Assembly: GCA_001767455.1 (NCBI GenBank) | Contig: MELC01000024.1 | Span: forward strand, 62,001-126,000 | DNA length: 64,000 bases | Reading direction: 5' to 3' | Source: Acidobacteria bacterium RIFCSPLOWO2_12_FULL_66_21 | GTDB taxonomy: Bacteria > Acidobacteriota > Vicinamibacteria > Vicinamibacterales > 2-12-FULL-66-21 | Part shown: positions 24,193-32,495 of the stretch, piece after piece | Position numbering within the stretch: the first letter of the stretch is position 1 | How the letters are laid out: the number at the start of each line of letters is the position of its first letter | Notes under the pieces: model-generated | What the model saw: only the letters and a program-made list of their open reading frames with translations | The model's database searches: none | What the model was told of the DNA's origin: nothing | Translations under genes and position numbers: made by a program

Positions 24193-25135
24193 AACCGCTC
24201 CACATCGGACCGGAGAAGCGACAAATGTTGTGTGGGAGTGCGCGCACCAGCACGCCGGCGGATCAGGCCGGCGCGCTGACTTGTCATCGCGCGGATGTGG
24301 GCGATGCGCCGACACCGATCACCGAAGCGGCGTGCGCTTCGGTGCGATGGCTACGGGCAATCGCCGGTAGCCATCAACTTGCGAGGAATCCCTGCACACG
24401 TCCGGGACCTGGTCGCGAACCGTTCAGGGTCGCGTGCGCGCTACTGACGCGGGTCGATGGGACGCGCGTCCTGCGGCACGAATCGCTGCCGATGCGATGT
24501 TGGACCTGGGTCGAACACCGGAGCGGCGTTGTTGGTTTGGGATGTGCGCGCCGGCGGGATCCTGGGATGCCGGCCGTCGCGCGCTCCGCATTGGGCAATG
24601 CGGAGGGGGTGTCGTGACGACACCAACGAGATAACCGCAGCATACGCCTGCACGAAATTCGGCGTCAAACTCAACCACGCGTCGGCCATCACGTAATGGC
24701 CAAGACGGAGCTGCGCGGAGGCGCGGTCAATGCCCGAAGCCGCGTGCACCGGCACGCGCGGTCGGCGCGCCAGCGCCGAGGCATTGACGGCGCCGAGCAC
24801 AGCGCCATCCTGATCGACGTGGTGGCCGAGATGCACAAATCCTGCGGACGCGGAACCGGCGGCGCACGCGTTGACTGATGTCTGGTCCACGTTGCGGTCG
24901 TGATCCGCGCTCATAGCGCGCCATACCGCGCGCCAGGAACAGGGCCACGTTCGTGCGCGTGATCTGGCGCCTTCTCGGGCGCGTCACAGGAGCAGCAGGA
25001 AGCAAGGCGTGAACGACCCCCTGAACGGCGTGGCAGGCGAAGCTGGAACGCGAGCGGGGTCGTTCACGCCTTGCTTCCTGTCGATGAATTCCCCGACGCG
25101 CCCCTCACGGGCGGCAAAGAACGCCGCCCGATCGG
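24193..25135. other. conserved structured noncoding region of E3
   Basis: This aligns in order with 4081-4975. Hairpins include CGCCGGC/GCCGGCG at 24253-24273; GAAGCG/CGCTTC near 24324-24340; GATGGCTAC/GTAGCCATC near 24346-24374; TCCGCATT/AATGCGGA at 24585-24604; GGTGTCG/CGACACC at 24608-24624; TCAATGCC (24727-24734) with GGCATTGA (24780-24787); 24789-24806; the long inverted repeat at 24996-25080; and GGGCGGC/GCCGCCC at 25109-25129. No protein-like frame crosses it. It is not resolved whether it acts as RNA or DNA. Confidence 0.65.
24996..25080. repeat. 25-bp perfect inverted repeat, E3 copy
   Basis: Arms 24996-25020 and 25056-25080 are perfect reverse complements around a 35-base loop. They sit at the same relative position as the 20-bp repeat of E1 but differ in sequence in the outer half of the arms, so pairing has been kept while bases changed. 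Confidence 0.88.
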
Positions 25136-25240
25136 AGGTCCGAGACCTTCGCGTAAGTTCCTGCGCGCCGAGGGTTTGCTACGAGGACGTTTGCAGGAGC
25201 GAGCACTCTCGCGGCCGACGCGCACGCGTCCGAGTGGGGG

Positions 25241-26332
25241 TTAAGGAGCCGGGTTAAGAAACGGGTTCAGGCTGCGAAATGCTCTGGCCCCCCCTTCAGC
25301 GTCAGCCGTAACGCGTCGGCGCCGCGAGCGCCGATGGCTCACCAGGGGTGAGAGATGCTGGTACATGTGAGGGAGGACGACGCATTCGAGGCGGGCGCGA
25401 CCGGACGCGAGCGCTTCAGTAATGACCGGCGAGACGGGCTCCAACGCCGCCTCTCTGGCGGTCAGCCAGCGTCGATACAGCAGAGCGAACCTCGGTCCGG
25501 TGAATGCCTTCGCGCATCGCGCAAAACGAGCTTTGACCGCGTCCGCGCCGGCGATCGCGCTCCAGTCCGTGTCACGGCGACGATGAAAGAAGTACCAGTT
25601 GACATCGTTGGCCGTTTCGCCGAGAAGCGGGCTCGCGAGTTCCTCGTGCACCGCCCGCTCGTAATCGGGCACGACACGTTGGATTGACTGGGAGAGGACG
25701 ACTCGCAGCGTCCAGGCAGGGGTGACCGAGAGCAGCGTGGTATGCCCGAGCAAGAACAGCCGAAAGTCATCAGTCCATGGCACGGTCGCGAGGTAGACGA
25801 GCATCAGACGCCCATGCGCATCGACCCCGATCGGGAACGTACCCGGAAATTGCTCTGCGAGGGCTGTACAAGCCTGACCCGTCGCGTCGGCGCCAGCCTC
25901 AGACGACTGCAGCCCAGCGCTCCTTTCAAGATACGAAAGCTTCTCTGGCCTTGTGACGAGCCAGTCGAGATCGGGGCTGAGCAGCGCGACGTCGAGTCGC
26001 ATGAGACGCTCGTCGGCCCGCCGTGCGGGGACCGCTCGGCGATAGCGGCTCTCCGGGTCCCCAATGGCGTGATAGAGCGGCTTGTGATGGACGTGATAGA
26101 GCCGCGCTCGGTTATGGATGCAGTCTGAAGCGACCGCGTATCCGCGCCGGACGAGCTTCTCGAAGAACGTGTTGCACTTCTCGCCGCCGGGGGCAATGCC
26201 GGCGAAGGTGGCATACTGCCGCTTGACGCACAGGCCGGCGTGCCGCATCACGAGCACGAGAAACCGGGCCTGGCGCTCGGTGAAGCCGTAGTCGGCGACG
26301 GCCTGAACGCGTTCGTGGGCGGTCATTCCCAC
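25241..26332 (-). CDS. winged-helix-like protein, replication-relaxation type
   Basis: 363 residues. The N-terminus reads as a winged helix (HERVQAVADYGFTERQARFLVLVMRHAGLCVKRQYATFAG ... FFEKLVRRGYAVAS). A central alpha/beta part has conserved-looking DLDWLVTRPEKLSYLE and WYFFHRRRDTDW. It is paired with the 26323 gene, overlapping it by 10 bases, an arrangement I associate with mobilisable elements. A function in replication or transfer is plausible; no relaxase motif is visible. Confidence 0.6.
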   Translation of the reverse strand: MGMTAHERVQAVADYGFTERQARFLVLVMRHAGLCVKRQYATFAGIAPGGEKCNTFFEKLVRRGYAVASDCIHNRARLYHVHHKPLYHAIGDPESRYRRAVPARRADERLMRLDVALLSPDLDWLVTRPEKLSYLERSAGLQSSEAGADATGQACTALAEQFPGTFPIGVDAHGRLMLVYLATVPWTDDFRLFLLGHTTLLSVTPAWTLRVVLSQSIQRVVPDYERAVHEELASPLLGETANDVNWYFFHRRRDTDWSAIAGADAVKARFARCAKAFTGPRFALLYRRWLTAREAALEPVSPVITEALASGRARLECVVLPHMYQHLSPLVSHRRSRRRRVTADAEGGARAFRSLNPFLNPAP

Positions 26333-27396
26333 AGCTCCTCAGCCAGCCCGCCGTTCTTCCCGCCGCCCCGACTTCCGCCGCCCCGCCCGCCGATGCGAGC
26401 GCTGCTGCCGCGATGACAGGAGAACCCTGAGCGCGCGACAGCCACGCCATGCGCCCCCCGGTAGTGCTCCGTGGTGACCTCGACGTCGACGTGATCCTCG
26501 TGGCCGTCGATGTCGCGATACTCGATGCGGCAGTCGGGGAAATGGACCTGGTCGTCGAAGTGCGGCAGGTCATGGTCGTGCGCCCATTGCTCGGTCTCGC
26601 GCGCGTCACGGTCAGGCCGTCCATCGGCGTCCGGCCGGCCCCGGTCACGTTCGTGAAGCCACCGCTGGTACTCGCGCTTCAACTCGTAGTCCAGCCGAAC
26701 ACGCTCGATCTCCAGGCCCCGCGCCTCGAGCCGCGCCGCCTCGCGTTCGTAGGAGCGGTAGATCTGTGCGTCGTGTTCGAGCTCGCGTTCGCGTTTGAGT
26801 CCGGCGTAGAAGGCTTGGCCGGTATCTCTGTGGCGGTCCCGATTCGATTCCAGCAGTCCCCGGCCGCGGTCTGTCAACACGACCGCCTGCTCGCGATAAC
26901 CAGGGATGCGAACCGCCTCGACCAGCCCCTGTTCTCGCAGATGCCGGAGGTCGCCATCGCGCACATTGCCGGGACGGTCGTCACGGTCGCGCAGCTCTCG
27001 CGCGGGCACGACACGAAAGGCGCCGACGGTCGCCAGCGAACGGCTCTCGGATCCCCGCAGCGTGTATTCGCGATCGCGCGCATCATGGACCACTTCGCGG
27101 TCACGCCCGCGCGGCAGGTTGAGGCTACGCGTAAACACGTCACGCGGGTCGCTCGCGCGGTCCCGCGGGTCGCGATCGCGCTCTGGCCATCGGACGTCGT
27201 CCCGATCGCGATGATCGGCGCGGTCACGCGCATCGTGCCGATCGTCGTCGCGTTCACGTTCGTGATGGGACTCGGGCGCAGAACTCGGTCCACGTCCAAG
27301 TGATAGGCCATCGTCATCGTGATCCCGATCGCGCTCATCGCGATCGCGGTCGCGCGGGTCCCGCTCGTCGCTGTGGTCGCGGGGGTCGAAGTCCAT
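26323..27396 (-). CDS. highly charged winged-helix protein of E3
   Basis: 357 residues behind CGGAGGTGCG. The first ~110 residues are an extreme Asp/Arg low-complexity tract (repeated RDRD). A winged-helix-like region follows (LRHLREQGLVEAVRIPGYREQAVVLTDRGRGLLES), then FYAGLKRERELEHDAQIYRSYEREAARLEARG, LDYELKREYQRWLHERDRG, and a conserved-looking end (HFDDQVHFPDCRIEYRDIDG ... HYRGAHGVAVARSGF). Probably DNA-binding; the catalytic-looking acidic and tyrosine residues near the end may be functional, but no named family is certain. Confidence 0.65.
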   Translation of the reverse strand: MDFDPRDHSDERDPRDRDRDERDRDHDDDGLSLGRGPSSAPESHHERERDDDRHDARDRADHRDRDDVRWPERDRDPRDRASDPRDVFTRSLNLPRGRDREVVHDARDREYTLRGSESRSLATVGAFRVVPARELRDRDDRPGNVRDGDLRHLREQGLVEAVRIPGYREQAVVLTDRGRGLLESNRDRHRDTGQAFYAGLKRERELEHDAQIYRSYEREAARLEARGLEIERVRLDYELKREYQRWLHERDRGRPDADGRPDRDARETEQWAHDHDLPHFDDQVHFPDCRIEYRDIDGHEDHVDVEVTTEHYRGAHGVAVARSGFSCHRGSSARIGGRGGGSRGGGKNGGLAEELWE

Positions 27397-27836
27397 CGCA
27401 CCTCCGTCGAGATCGTTGCGTGGCCGTTCTCGCGAGCGATATTCGACTCAGGCGGATGTGCGCGTGAGGGGTTACTGCGGCAGGGTGCCAGGGCGATGGG
27501 CCGTGTCACGCATACCGAGTGGCCATGTTGGTGCGTCCGTCGAACGGCACGACGGAGGGACCCGCTCAAGAAGGCGTCAGTGCGACGCGGAGCCGGGAGC
27601 CGGCCAAGAGCTGCTGTTCTTGCTTATAGCGCCATCGGTCGGACGACGGCAAGCACGACCGCGGCGGGTCAACATACTCACGCACGACGCCCAGACGGCC
27701 CTTCTCGCCCCCTGCGTGCCCCTTTGGGCCTCCGAACTGAGCGCACCCATACGCCCCGCCTTTCGACTCTCTCGCTATTTCTTGGCCATCTCTCGCACTC
27801 AAAGTTATTTCGTAGCTTATTCTCTCATTATTTCTC
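27397..27836. other. divergent intergenic region of E3
   Basis: About 490 bases (to 27888) between divergent genes. Composition drops to AT-rich after 27770, with TTATT/TCTC runs. No gene is supported; it holds the promoter at 27837-27865 and must hold the leftward promoter of the 27396 gene, which I could not pin down. Confidence 0.4.
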
Positions 27837-27865
27837 TTGACTCTCTCAGTTGTAATTCGTATCAT
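27837..27865 (+). promoter_or_regulatory. putative promoter of the E3 cargo operon
   Basis: TTGACT at 27837-27842 and TATCAT at 27860-27865 have a 17-base spacer. They lie a few bases before GAGGAGG and the ATG at 27889. This is the best sigma70-like promoter in the islands. Confidence 0.65.
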
Positions 27866-27888
27866 TCTCTTGTCGTGAGGAGGTTGTG

Positions 27889-28566
27889 ATGGCAAATGTG
27901 ACGAAGACGCCGGAGAAGAAGCGAATCCGTAGGCTACTTGTGAACGCCGCTCTGTCCACTCTTGAAAAGGAAGGCTGGAAGGTTGCACGAGTGCGGGGAG
28001 GCGGCAAAGGCCGGGTGCGCCGTATCACTAGGGGAAACAAGAACCTCTTGGCGGCGATCCGCACGTCGCAGGACGAATACATCGCATTCCCTAGGACCGA
28101 CGACGATTCAGCGTGGGCGACCCTGTCGGAAGTGGATGTCGTGGTCGCCGCCGCCGTCGATGATGCGAGGAACCCGAAGTTCGCGCAGGTTCACATGTTC
28201 GATGCCGGCGACCTTCGGCAGCGGTTCGACCGGGCCTACGCGGCTCGTCGGGCAGCGGGTCACACGATTCCGGTCGGTCGCGGTGTCTGGGTGTCGCTCT
28301 ACCATGAGGAAGCGACGGACCCGGTCGGTCGCGTCGGGGCCGGCATCGGCCTCGCTAACCCGCCCATCGCGAGGATCCCTCTGGACGCTGTCGAGGCACC
28401 TGGCAATGGCGCTCAGGTCGCGCCGCCCACTCAGCCGCCGACGTGGGCCGCTGGTGCGTCCGACGACGATGACGACGAACCGCTGACGATTGCCCAGGCG
28501 AAGACGCGACTGGCGCGGACGCTCGGCGTAGACCCGAGCAGCATCAAAATCACCGTCGAGGCATAG
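27889..28566 (+). CDS. hypothetical partner of the PIN-like protein
   Basis: 225 residues from ATG 27889 with GAGGAGG seven bases upstream. The N-terminus is basic (TPEKKRIRRLLVNAALSTLEKEGWKVARVRGGGKGRVRRI). A possible nuclease-like beta core follows (NLLAAIRTSQDEYIAFPRTDDDSAWATLSEVDVVVAAAVDD ... AQVHMFDAGDLRQRFDRAY). The Asp/Glu spacing and preceding Lys/Arg could fit a PD-(D/E)xK-type fold, but this is only suggestive. The C-terminal part is Pro-rich and acidic. It is followed after 6 bases by 28573, so the two form a unit. Confidence 0.6.
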   Translation: MANVTKTPEKKRIRRLLVNAALSTLEKEGWKVARVRGGGKGRVRRITRGNKNLLAAIRTSQDEYIAFPRTDDDSAWATLSEVDVVVAAAVDDARNPKFAQVHMFDAGDLRQRFDRAYAARRAAGHTIPVGRGVWVSLYHEEATDPVGRVGAGIGLANPPIARIPLDAVEAPGNGAQVAPPTQPPTWAAGASDDDDDEPLTIAQAKTRLARTLGVDPSSIKITVEA

Positions 28567-28572
28567 CTAACG

Positions 28573-29682
28573 ATGGGTACTGAAGTGACGGATGTCGTTG
28601 AGCCGCCGTTGGTCTGGCCTTCGACGCTGCGGCGACCGGCGGAAGGCGTGCCGATCGTCTATCTGGATCTGAACCACTGGATTTCGCTCGCGAAGGCGGC
28701 GGTTGGTCACGCCCAAGGCGATGCCTTCAAAGAATGCCTTGCGACGTGTCAGTCAGCAGTCAATTCGGGGCGCGCGACGTTCGTGCTCGCCGCCGCGCAC
28801 TACTCCGAGATTCTGAAAGTGGGATCTCCTCGGCAGCGGCGGGACTTGGCCGATGTCATGGAGAGTCTGACGAGATTCAGAACGCTCGTTAGTCGCGTGA
28901 CCGTCATGAAGCTCGAACTGGCTGCTGCGCTGGATCTCGTTCTGCGCCTGACGCGGCGTGATCCGGAAATTGACTTGATCGGGCACGGGGTGTGCCACGC
29001 CTTCGGCCAGTCGAACGGTGGTTTTCGCATCCGCGACCGAGCGACCGGGGAGGACGTCACGCCGCAGTTTCGTGAGAAGTATGGTCCCGAGAAATTCGAC
29101 GCCTACATGGCGAATGCTCTGCTCGATCTCGAGCGAAGCAACTTGCGGGGGCCCCAAGATCACACCGAACTTCAGAAGTTGCAGACCCTGGGCTACGCCC
29201 CCCAGCAGGCTTTGCAGATCGCAAAGAATCGAGCCGATGAGGAAAGGGCTCAGAGTTTAAGGCTGGACGGCGGAGGGCCGTGGCGCCGCGAACGGCTGCC
29301 AGACGTGGTCAGCGCTCGCGAACTTCTGATCGAGTTTCAGAACATGGCACCAACGGCTTTCCAGGAGCGAGGCGTCGGCCTCGAAGACATCTTGACCTGG
29401 CCGGAGGCCGGTGTTGCGTTCATGCGCTCGATGCCGAGCACCGATGTGTCGATGGCGCTCAAGACTGCATGGCATCGAAACCGCGACAAGCCCTGGTCTG
29501 CGAACGACATTTACGACATCGACGCGATGGCGTTGGCTGTTCCTTACTGCGATGTGGTCGTGACCGAGAAGGCGTGCCACCACGCGTTGGTTTCGACGGG
29601 GATGGACGCGCGGATGAACACGGTGCTCCTGCGAGACCTCCCGAGCCTGGTGTCAACGCTCCGGGACTGGAAGGCTGCCTGA
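28573..29682 (+). CDS. PIN-like nuclease domain protein
   Basis: 369 residues. VPIVYLDLNHWISLAKA places an Asp (about residue 32) at the end of the first strand. An acidic residue follows in AAAHYSEILKV, and a late cluster ANDIYDIDAMALAVPYCDVVVTEKACHHAL resembles the C-terminal half of a PIN fold with further Asp/Glu ligands. The central 150 residues are an insertion. It is likely a metal-dependent RNase working with the upstream partner, as in two-gene toxin or phage-defence modules. The family name is inferred from the motif pattern. Confidence 0.65.
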   Translation: MGTEVTDVVEPPLVWPSTLRRPAEGVPIVYLDLNHWISLAKAAVGHAQGDAFKECLATCQSAVNSGRATFVLAAAHYSEILKVGSPRQRRDLADVMESLTRFRTLVSRVTVMKLELAAALDLVLRLTRRDPEIDLIGHGVCHAFGQSNGGFRIRDRATGEDVTPQFREKYGPEKFDAYMANALLDLERSNLRGPQDHTELQKLQTLGYAPQQALQIAKNRADEERAQSLRLDGGGPWRRERLPDVVSARELLIEFQNMAPTAFQERGVGLEDILTWPEAGVAFMRSMPSTDVSMALKTAWHRNRDKPWSANDIYDIDAMALAVPYCDVVVTEKACHHALVSTGMDARMNTVLLRDLPSLVSTLRDWKAA

Positions 29683-29769
29683 GAGCCCGGAGGCTGCCTC
29701 GACTACGCACACACCCACCGGCACGGGCGCTAAAACACGTCATCATGGGCCTGTCGCCGGGGCAGACGT

Positions 29770-29871
29770 TCACCTTCGCTCGCGAAGAATAGCCGCAATT
29801 GGCCGAGGATTTCGGCGCCCGTGCAGGACTCCGAGGACCCAAATCGGCGCCTCATCAGGTGCATATATGAC
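29770..29871 (-). pseudogene. C-terminal remnant of a ParE-type toxin
   Basis: In the gap before the FRG gene the minus strand encodes 33 residues, VIYAPDEAPIWVLGVLHG then RRNPRPIAAILRERR and a stop. This matches the end of the intact ParE at 31900 (APDEKPLWVVAVLHGRRNPR). The rest of the gene is missing; the fragment ends exactly where the FRG gene starts. A second ParDE locus was probably destroyed when the FRG cargo arrived. Confidence 0.7.
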
Positions 29872-30844
29872 ATACGAGGAACAAAGACTTTCCACGTGGG
29901 CTGAGTTCGTCGAAGTGGCCGACTTCATGACTCGGCAACAGTGGGTGTTCCGCGGTCATGACCGCGCCGAATGGCCGCTGCAAACGAGCCTTGAGCGAGA
30001 GTTCGCTGGAGACCGGGCGCGAGAAGCGGAGCGATTGACACTCTGGCAATTCGTCCGAAGGGCGCCGCAACTGCTGCAGCCACACTTGGTCCCGCACGAC
30101 ACCGACGCAGCCGCATGGCTCGGTCTGATCCAACACTACGGCGGTCCGACGAGGTTTCTCGACGTGACGCGCTCTCCGTACATCGCGCTGTTCTTCGCGT
30201 TCGAGCCGAGCGGCGAGAGCGACCGCGTCGTGTGGGCCATCAACGACGCGTCGTGCATGCTCGCGTGCGCGGCAATCATGACCCGCAATGAGCGGACCTC
30301 AATCGAAATGACCTTTGGCCGCGTGTCGGGCGCGCAGATGCAGCTTGTCTACAGCCTCGTCCACGGCCGATATCCGGACAAACTGTTCGAGTCCTTCGCG
30401 CCATTCACTGGCGTATTCCCTGTTGATCCGTGGAAGCCGGACGCGCGTCAGGCAGCCCAGCAGGCGATGTTCCTGTGCGTGGCAAATCCCGCTTTGAGCT
30501 TCGCGGAAAACCTGGCAGCCAACACCAGCGGACCACGAGATCTCCGCAGCTTCTTAGCGCCTACGTCCTCACGCGAAGAAGACCTATACGCACACGTAGA
30601 ACACCTGCCGGCCCCAGACAGCGCGCAGCAAGATCTTCGCCGCTTCGTGCTGCCTGCGTCCCTGCGCGAAGAAGCGCTCTACAGACTCTCGACCATGAAT
30701 GTGAACGCAGCCACGCTGTTTCCCGATCTCGGCGGTCTCGCCCGTTCCCTTCGGACGCACCCGCTCCGACCGAGCGTGCTCGCGGATCCGCCGCCTTGGA
30801 AGAGCAGATCCGTTGCGACCAAATCGCTGGCAACACCAACGTAA
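29867..30844 (+). CDS. FRG-domain protein
   Basis: 325 residues. The FRG signature is present: QQWVFRGHDRAEWPLQTSLER near residues 25-45, then LIQHYGGPTRFLDVTRSPYIALFFA at about 87-111, and a late AAQQAMFLC. FRG proteins recur in prokaryotic defence islands, but the biochemical activity is not settled. The last 80 residues are diverged and may be linker. It overlaps a ParE remnant at its 5' end. No partner gene is adjacent, so it may act alone. Confidence 0.8.
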   Translation: MTYEEQRLSTWAEFVEVADFMTRQQWVFRGHDRAEWPLQTSLEREFAGDRAREAERLTLWQFVRRAPQLLQPHLVPHDTDAAAWLGLIQHYGGPTRFLDVTRSPYIALFFAFEPSGESDRVVWAINDASCMLACAAIMTRNERTSIEMTFGRVSGAQMQLVYSLVHGRYPDKLFESFAPFTGVFPVDPWKPDARQAAQQAMFLCVANPALSFAENLAANTSGPRDLRSFLAPTSSREEDLYAHVEHLPAPDSAQQDLRRFVLPASLREEALYRLSTMNVNAATLFPDLGGLARSLRTHPLRPSVLADPPPWKSRSVATKSLATPT

Positions 30845-30990
30845 ACCTGAACGCCCACCGCCGGCACCGCACGCGCTAAAATGCATCGGAACGGAACGGC
30901 CCCTCTCGTGTCGTGTAGGTAGGAGAGCTGCGCACTGCCTGCCATTAGTGCGGAGGGAACCGGCACCTCTTTGTTTCTGTTTATGACCCG

Positions 30991-31896
30991 ATGAGCCCAC
31001 CAGCCATTGATAGCCAGTACGCGCAAGCTGTCGAGGATTACGACGCGCTTCGCAAAATTATCCCAAAGTTTAGAAGCGGTCATGCGTGGCTACGCGATGC
31101 AGACGACTTGTCGTATCGGATTAGGGCGTCTGTTGCGCCCGGCACTCCGATCACGAAGGGCGTGCGCCGTGATTATGTGGTGTGCGCCTTGGCGAACAAA
31201 GGCTGCAATACGCATGCGTCAGTTCGGATGTTGACCGATGCAGGCAACGGCGACGACGCGATGGTGCTCACTCGTGTGCTCCTCGAAACTGCCGTGGTGT
31301 TTCGCTGGATGATGATCGATCCGGTATACCGGCTTGACCTCTACGGCCTTTCCAGCAAGCTGTTCGAGCGTCACTGGGCTCACCTTGTTTAAGAACATTT
31401 CGCCAACCAGCCCGACGTGGTCGCAAAAGCAAAGGCCGCGCTCACCACGGAGGAATCCGCAGTTGTTCAAGCTGCTTTCGGAAATGTTCAATACAGGTGG
31501 GCGCGGGAACGACTGCCCGATGGCAAGTTCATCGAATACTCATTTGATGGAATGCTCAAGGATATAGAGAAGGCGGAAGGCACGGCCGCGATGAAAAACT
31601 TCATCTATGAAGTGAGCTACCACATGCACAGCGCTCACGCTCACGCGACCGCCGACGGAATGCGACAGTTCAAGACGCTTGGGCAACAGAAGTTCTTCAC
31701 CTGCGAACTTGGATTCAGTAGCGGCGATTGCACTGTGGCGCTAAAGGGGGCGAACACCTACCTGAGCTGGCTGTTGAGTCACGTCGCCGTATATCTCGGG
31801 TTGAGCGACGTTGAGGCCGCGTTCGACCAGTGGATCGCGAACATTCAGGCTCGTCACGCTGCGGCAGGACCCGGCGCCAGTCACGCCGGGCCCTGA
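30991..31896 (+). pseudogene. DUF5677-like gene interrupted by an in-frame TAA
   Basis: A single reading frame runs from ATG 30991 to 31896 apart from one TAA at 31390-31392, with no shift of frame. The first part (GNGDDAMVLTRVLLETAVVFRWMMIDP) and the second (FIYEVSYHMHSAHAHATADGM) have the features of DUF5677 proteins, which often occur near defence genes. Either the gene is inactivated by a nonsense change, or two polypeptides are made (a restart at 31417 is possible). Confidence 0.7.
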
Positions 31897-31899
31897 GAT

Positions 31900-32214
31900 C
31901 TAAGGTCGGTCGCGAAGGATGGCGGCCATCAGCCGCGGATTCCGGCGCCCGTGGAGAACCGCCACAACCCAAAGCGGCTTCTCGTCAGGTGCGTACGCGA
32001 CAAGGTACTCATCGCGCGCGACATGGAATCGTAAAGGGCGGGTCGTCAGGTCCGGGCGTCGATGTCCAATCTGTGGCGATCCGGCGAGCAGGGTGAGGGT
32101 CGAATGGGTGTCGGCGAGAACCCGGTCGGCGGCATCGACGTTGTCTTGTGCGATGTATTCCCAAATCTCGTCGAGATCGGCGAACGCATCCGGATGGAAG
32201 GTGTAGCCGCTCAT
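31900..32214 (-). CDS. parE: RelE/ParE-family toxin
   Basis: 104 residues. YTFHPDAFADLDEIWEYIAQDN is the first helix pair of ParE-type toxins; LAGSPQIGHRRPDL and DEYLVAYAP with the terminal VVAVLHGRRNPR complete the family pattern. The start overlaps the antitoxin stop by four bases (ATGA). Members either poison gyrase or cleave mRNA; ParE-like is favoured by the length and the HGRRNPR end. Confidence 0.85.
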   Translation of the reverse strand: MSGYTFHPDAFADLDEIWEYIAQDNVDAADRVLADTHSTLTLLAGSPQIGHRRPDLTTRPLRFHVARDEYLVAYAPDEKPLWVVAVLHGRRNPRLMAAILRDRP

Positions 32215-32456
32215 CCGCCCGATCGTCGGCGCTCGCTCTTTTCGCGCAGCTGCCTGAATGCCTCCTCGCCATCGATCGGTTTCACCCGGCCGCTCTCGAG
32301 ATCGTCGTAGCGGCTGTCGAGCGTCTTGCGGACTGAGGCGACCTCTTCGAGGTACCCGGCAAGAGCATCCTCGACGATGTCCTCAGGGGCGCGTCCGCTG
32401 GTCGCGGCGAGATCCTGGAGCTTCTTGGCCGTTTCGGGCATGACGTGCACGTTCAT
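32211..32456 (-). CDS. parD: ParD-type antitoxin
   Basis: 81 residues, MNVHVMPETAKKLQDLAATSGRAPEDIVEDALAGYL, a ribbon-helix-helix domain followed by a charged tail that would wrap the toxin (SRYDDLESGRVKPIDGEEAFRQL). It is translated first and coupled to parE. It sits within about 110 bases of the right end of E3 and probably stabilises the element. Confidence 0.85.
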   Translation of the reverse strand: MNVHVMPETAKKLQDLAATSGRAPEDIVEDALAGYLEEVASVRKTLDSRYDDLESGRVKPIDGEEAFRQLREKSERRRSGG

Positions 32457-32495
32457 GCCGCTACTGTACGGCTTCCGAAACCGACCAGCAAGTGC

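Noticed and set aside
26990-27396. Asp/Arg repeat tract of the 26323 gene considered as non-coding satellite DNA
   Set aside because: The frame continues into protein-like sequence with a winged-helix pattern and has a proper ribosome site; the tract is a low-complexity N-terminus.
31390-31392. In-frame stop read as selenocysteine or pyrrolysine
   Set aside because: The codon is TAA, which is not used for either, and no structural element was seen.
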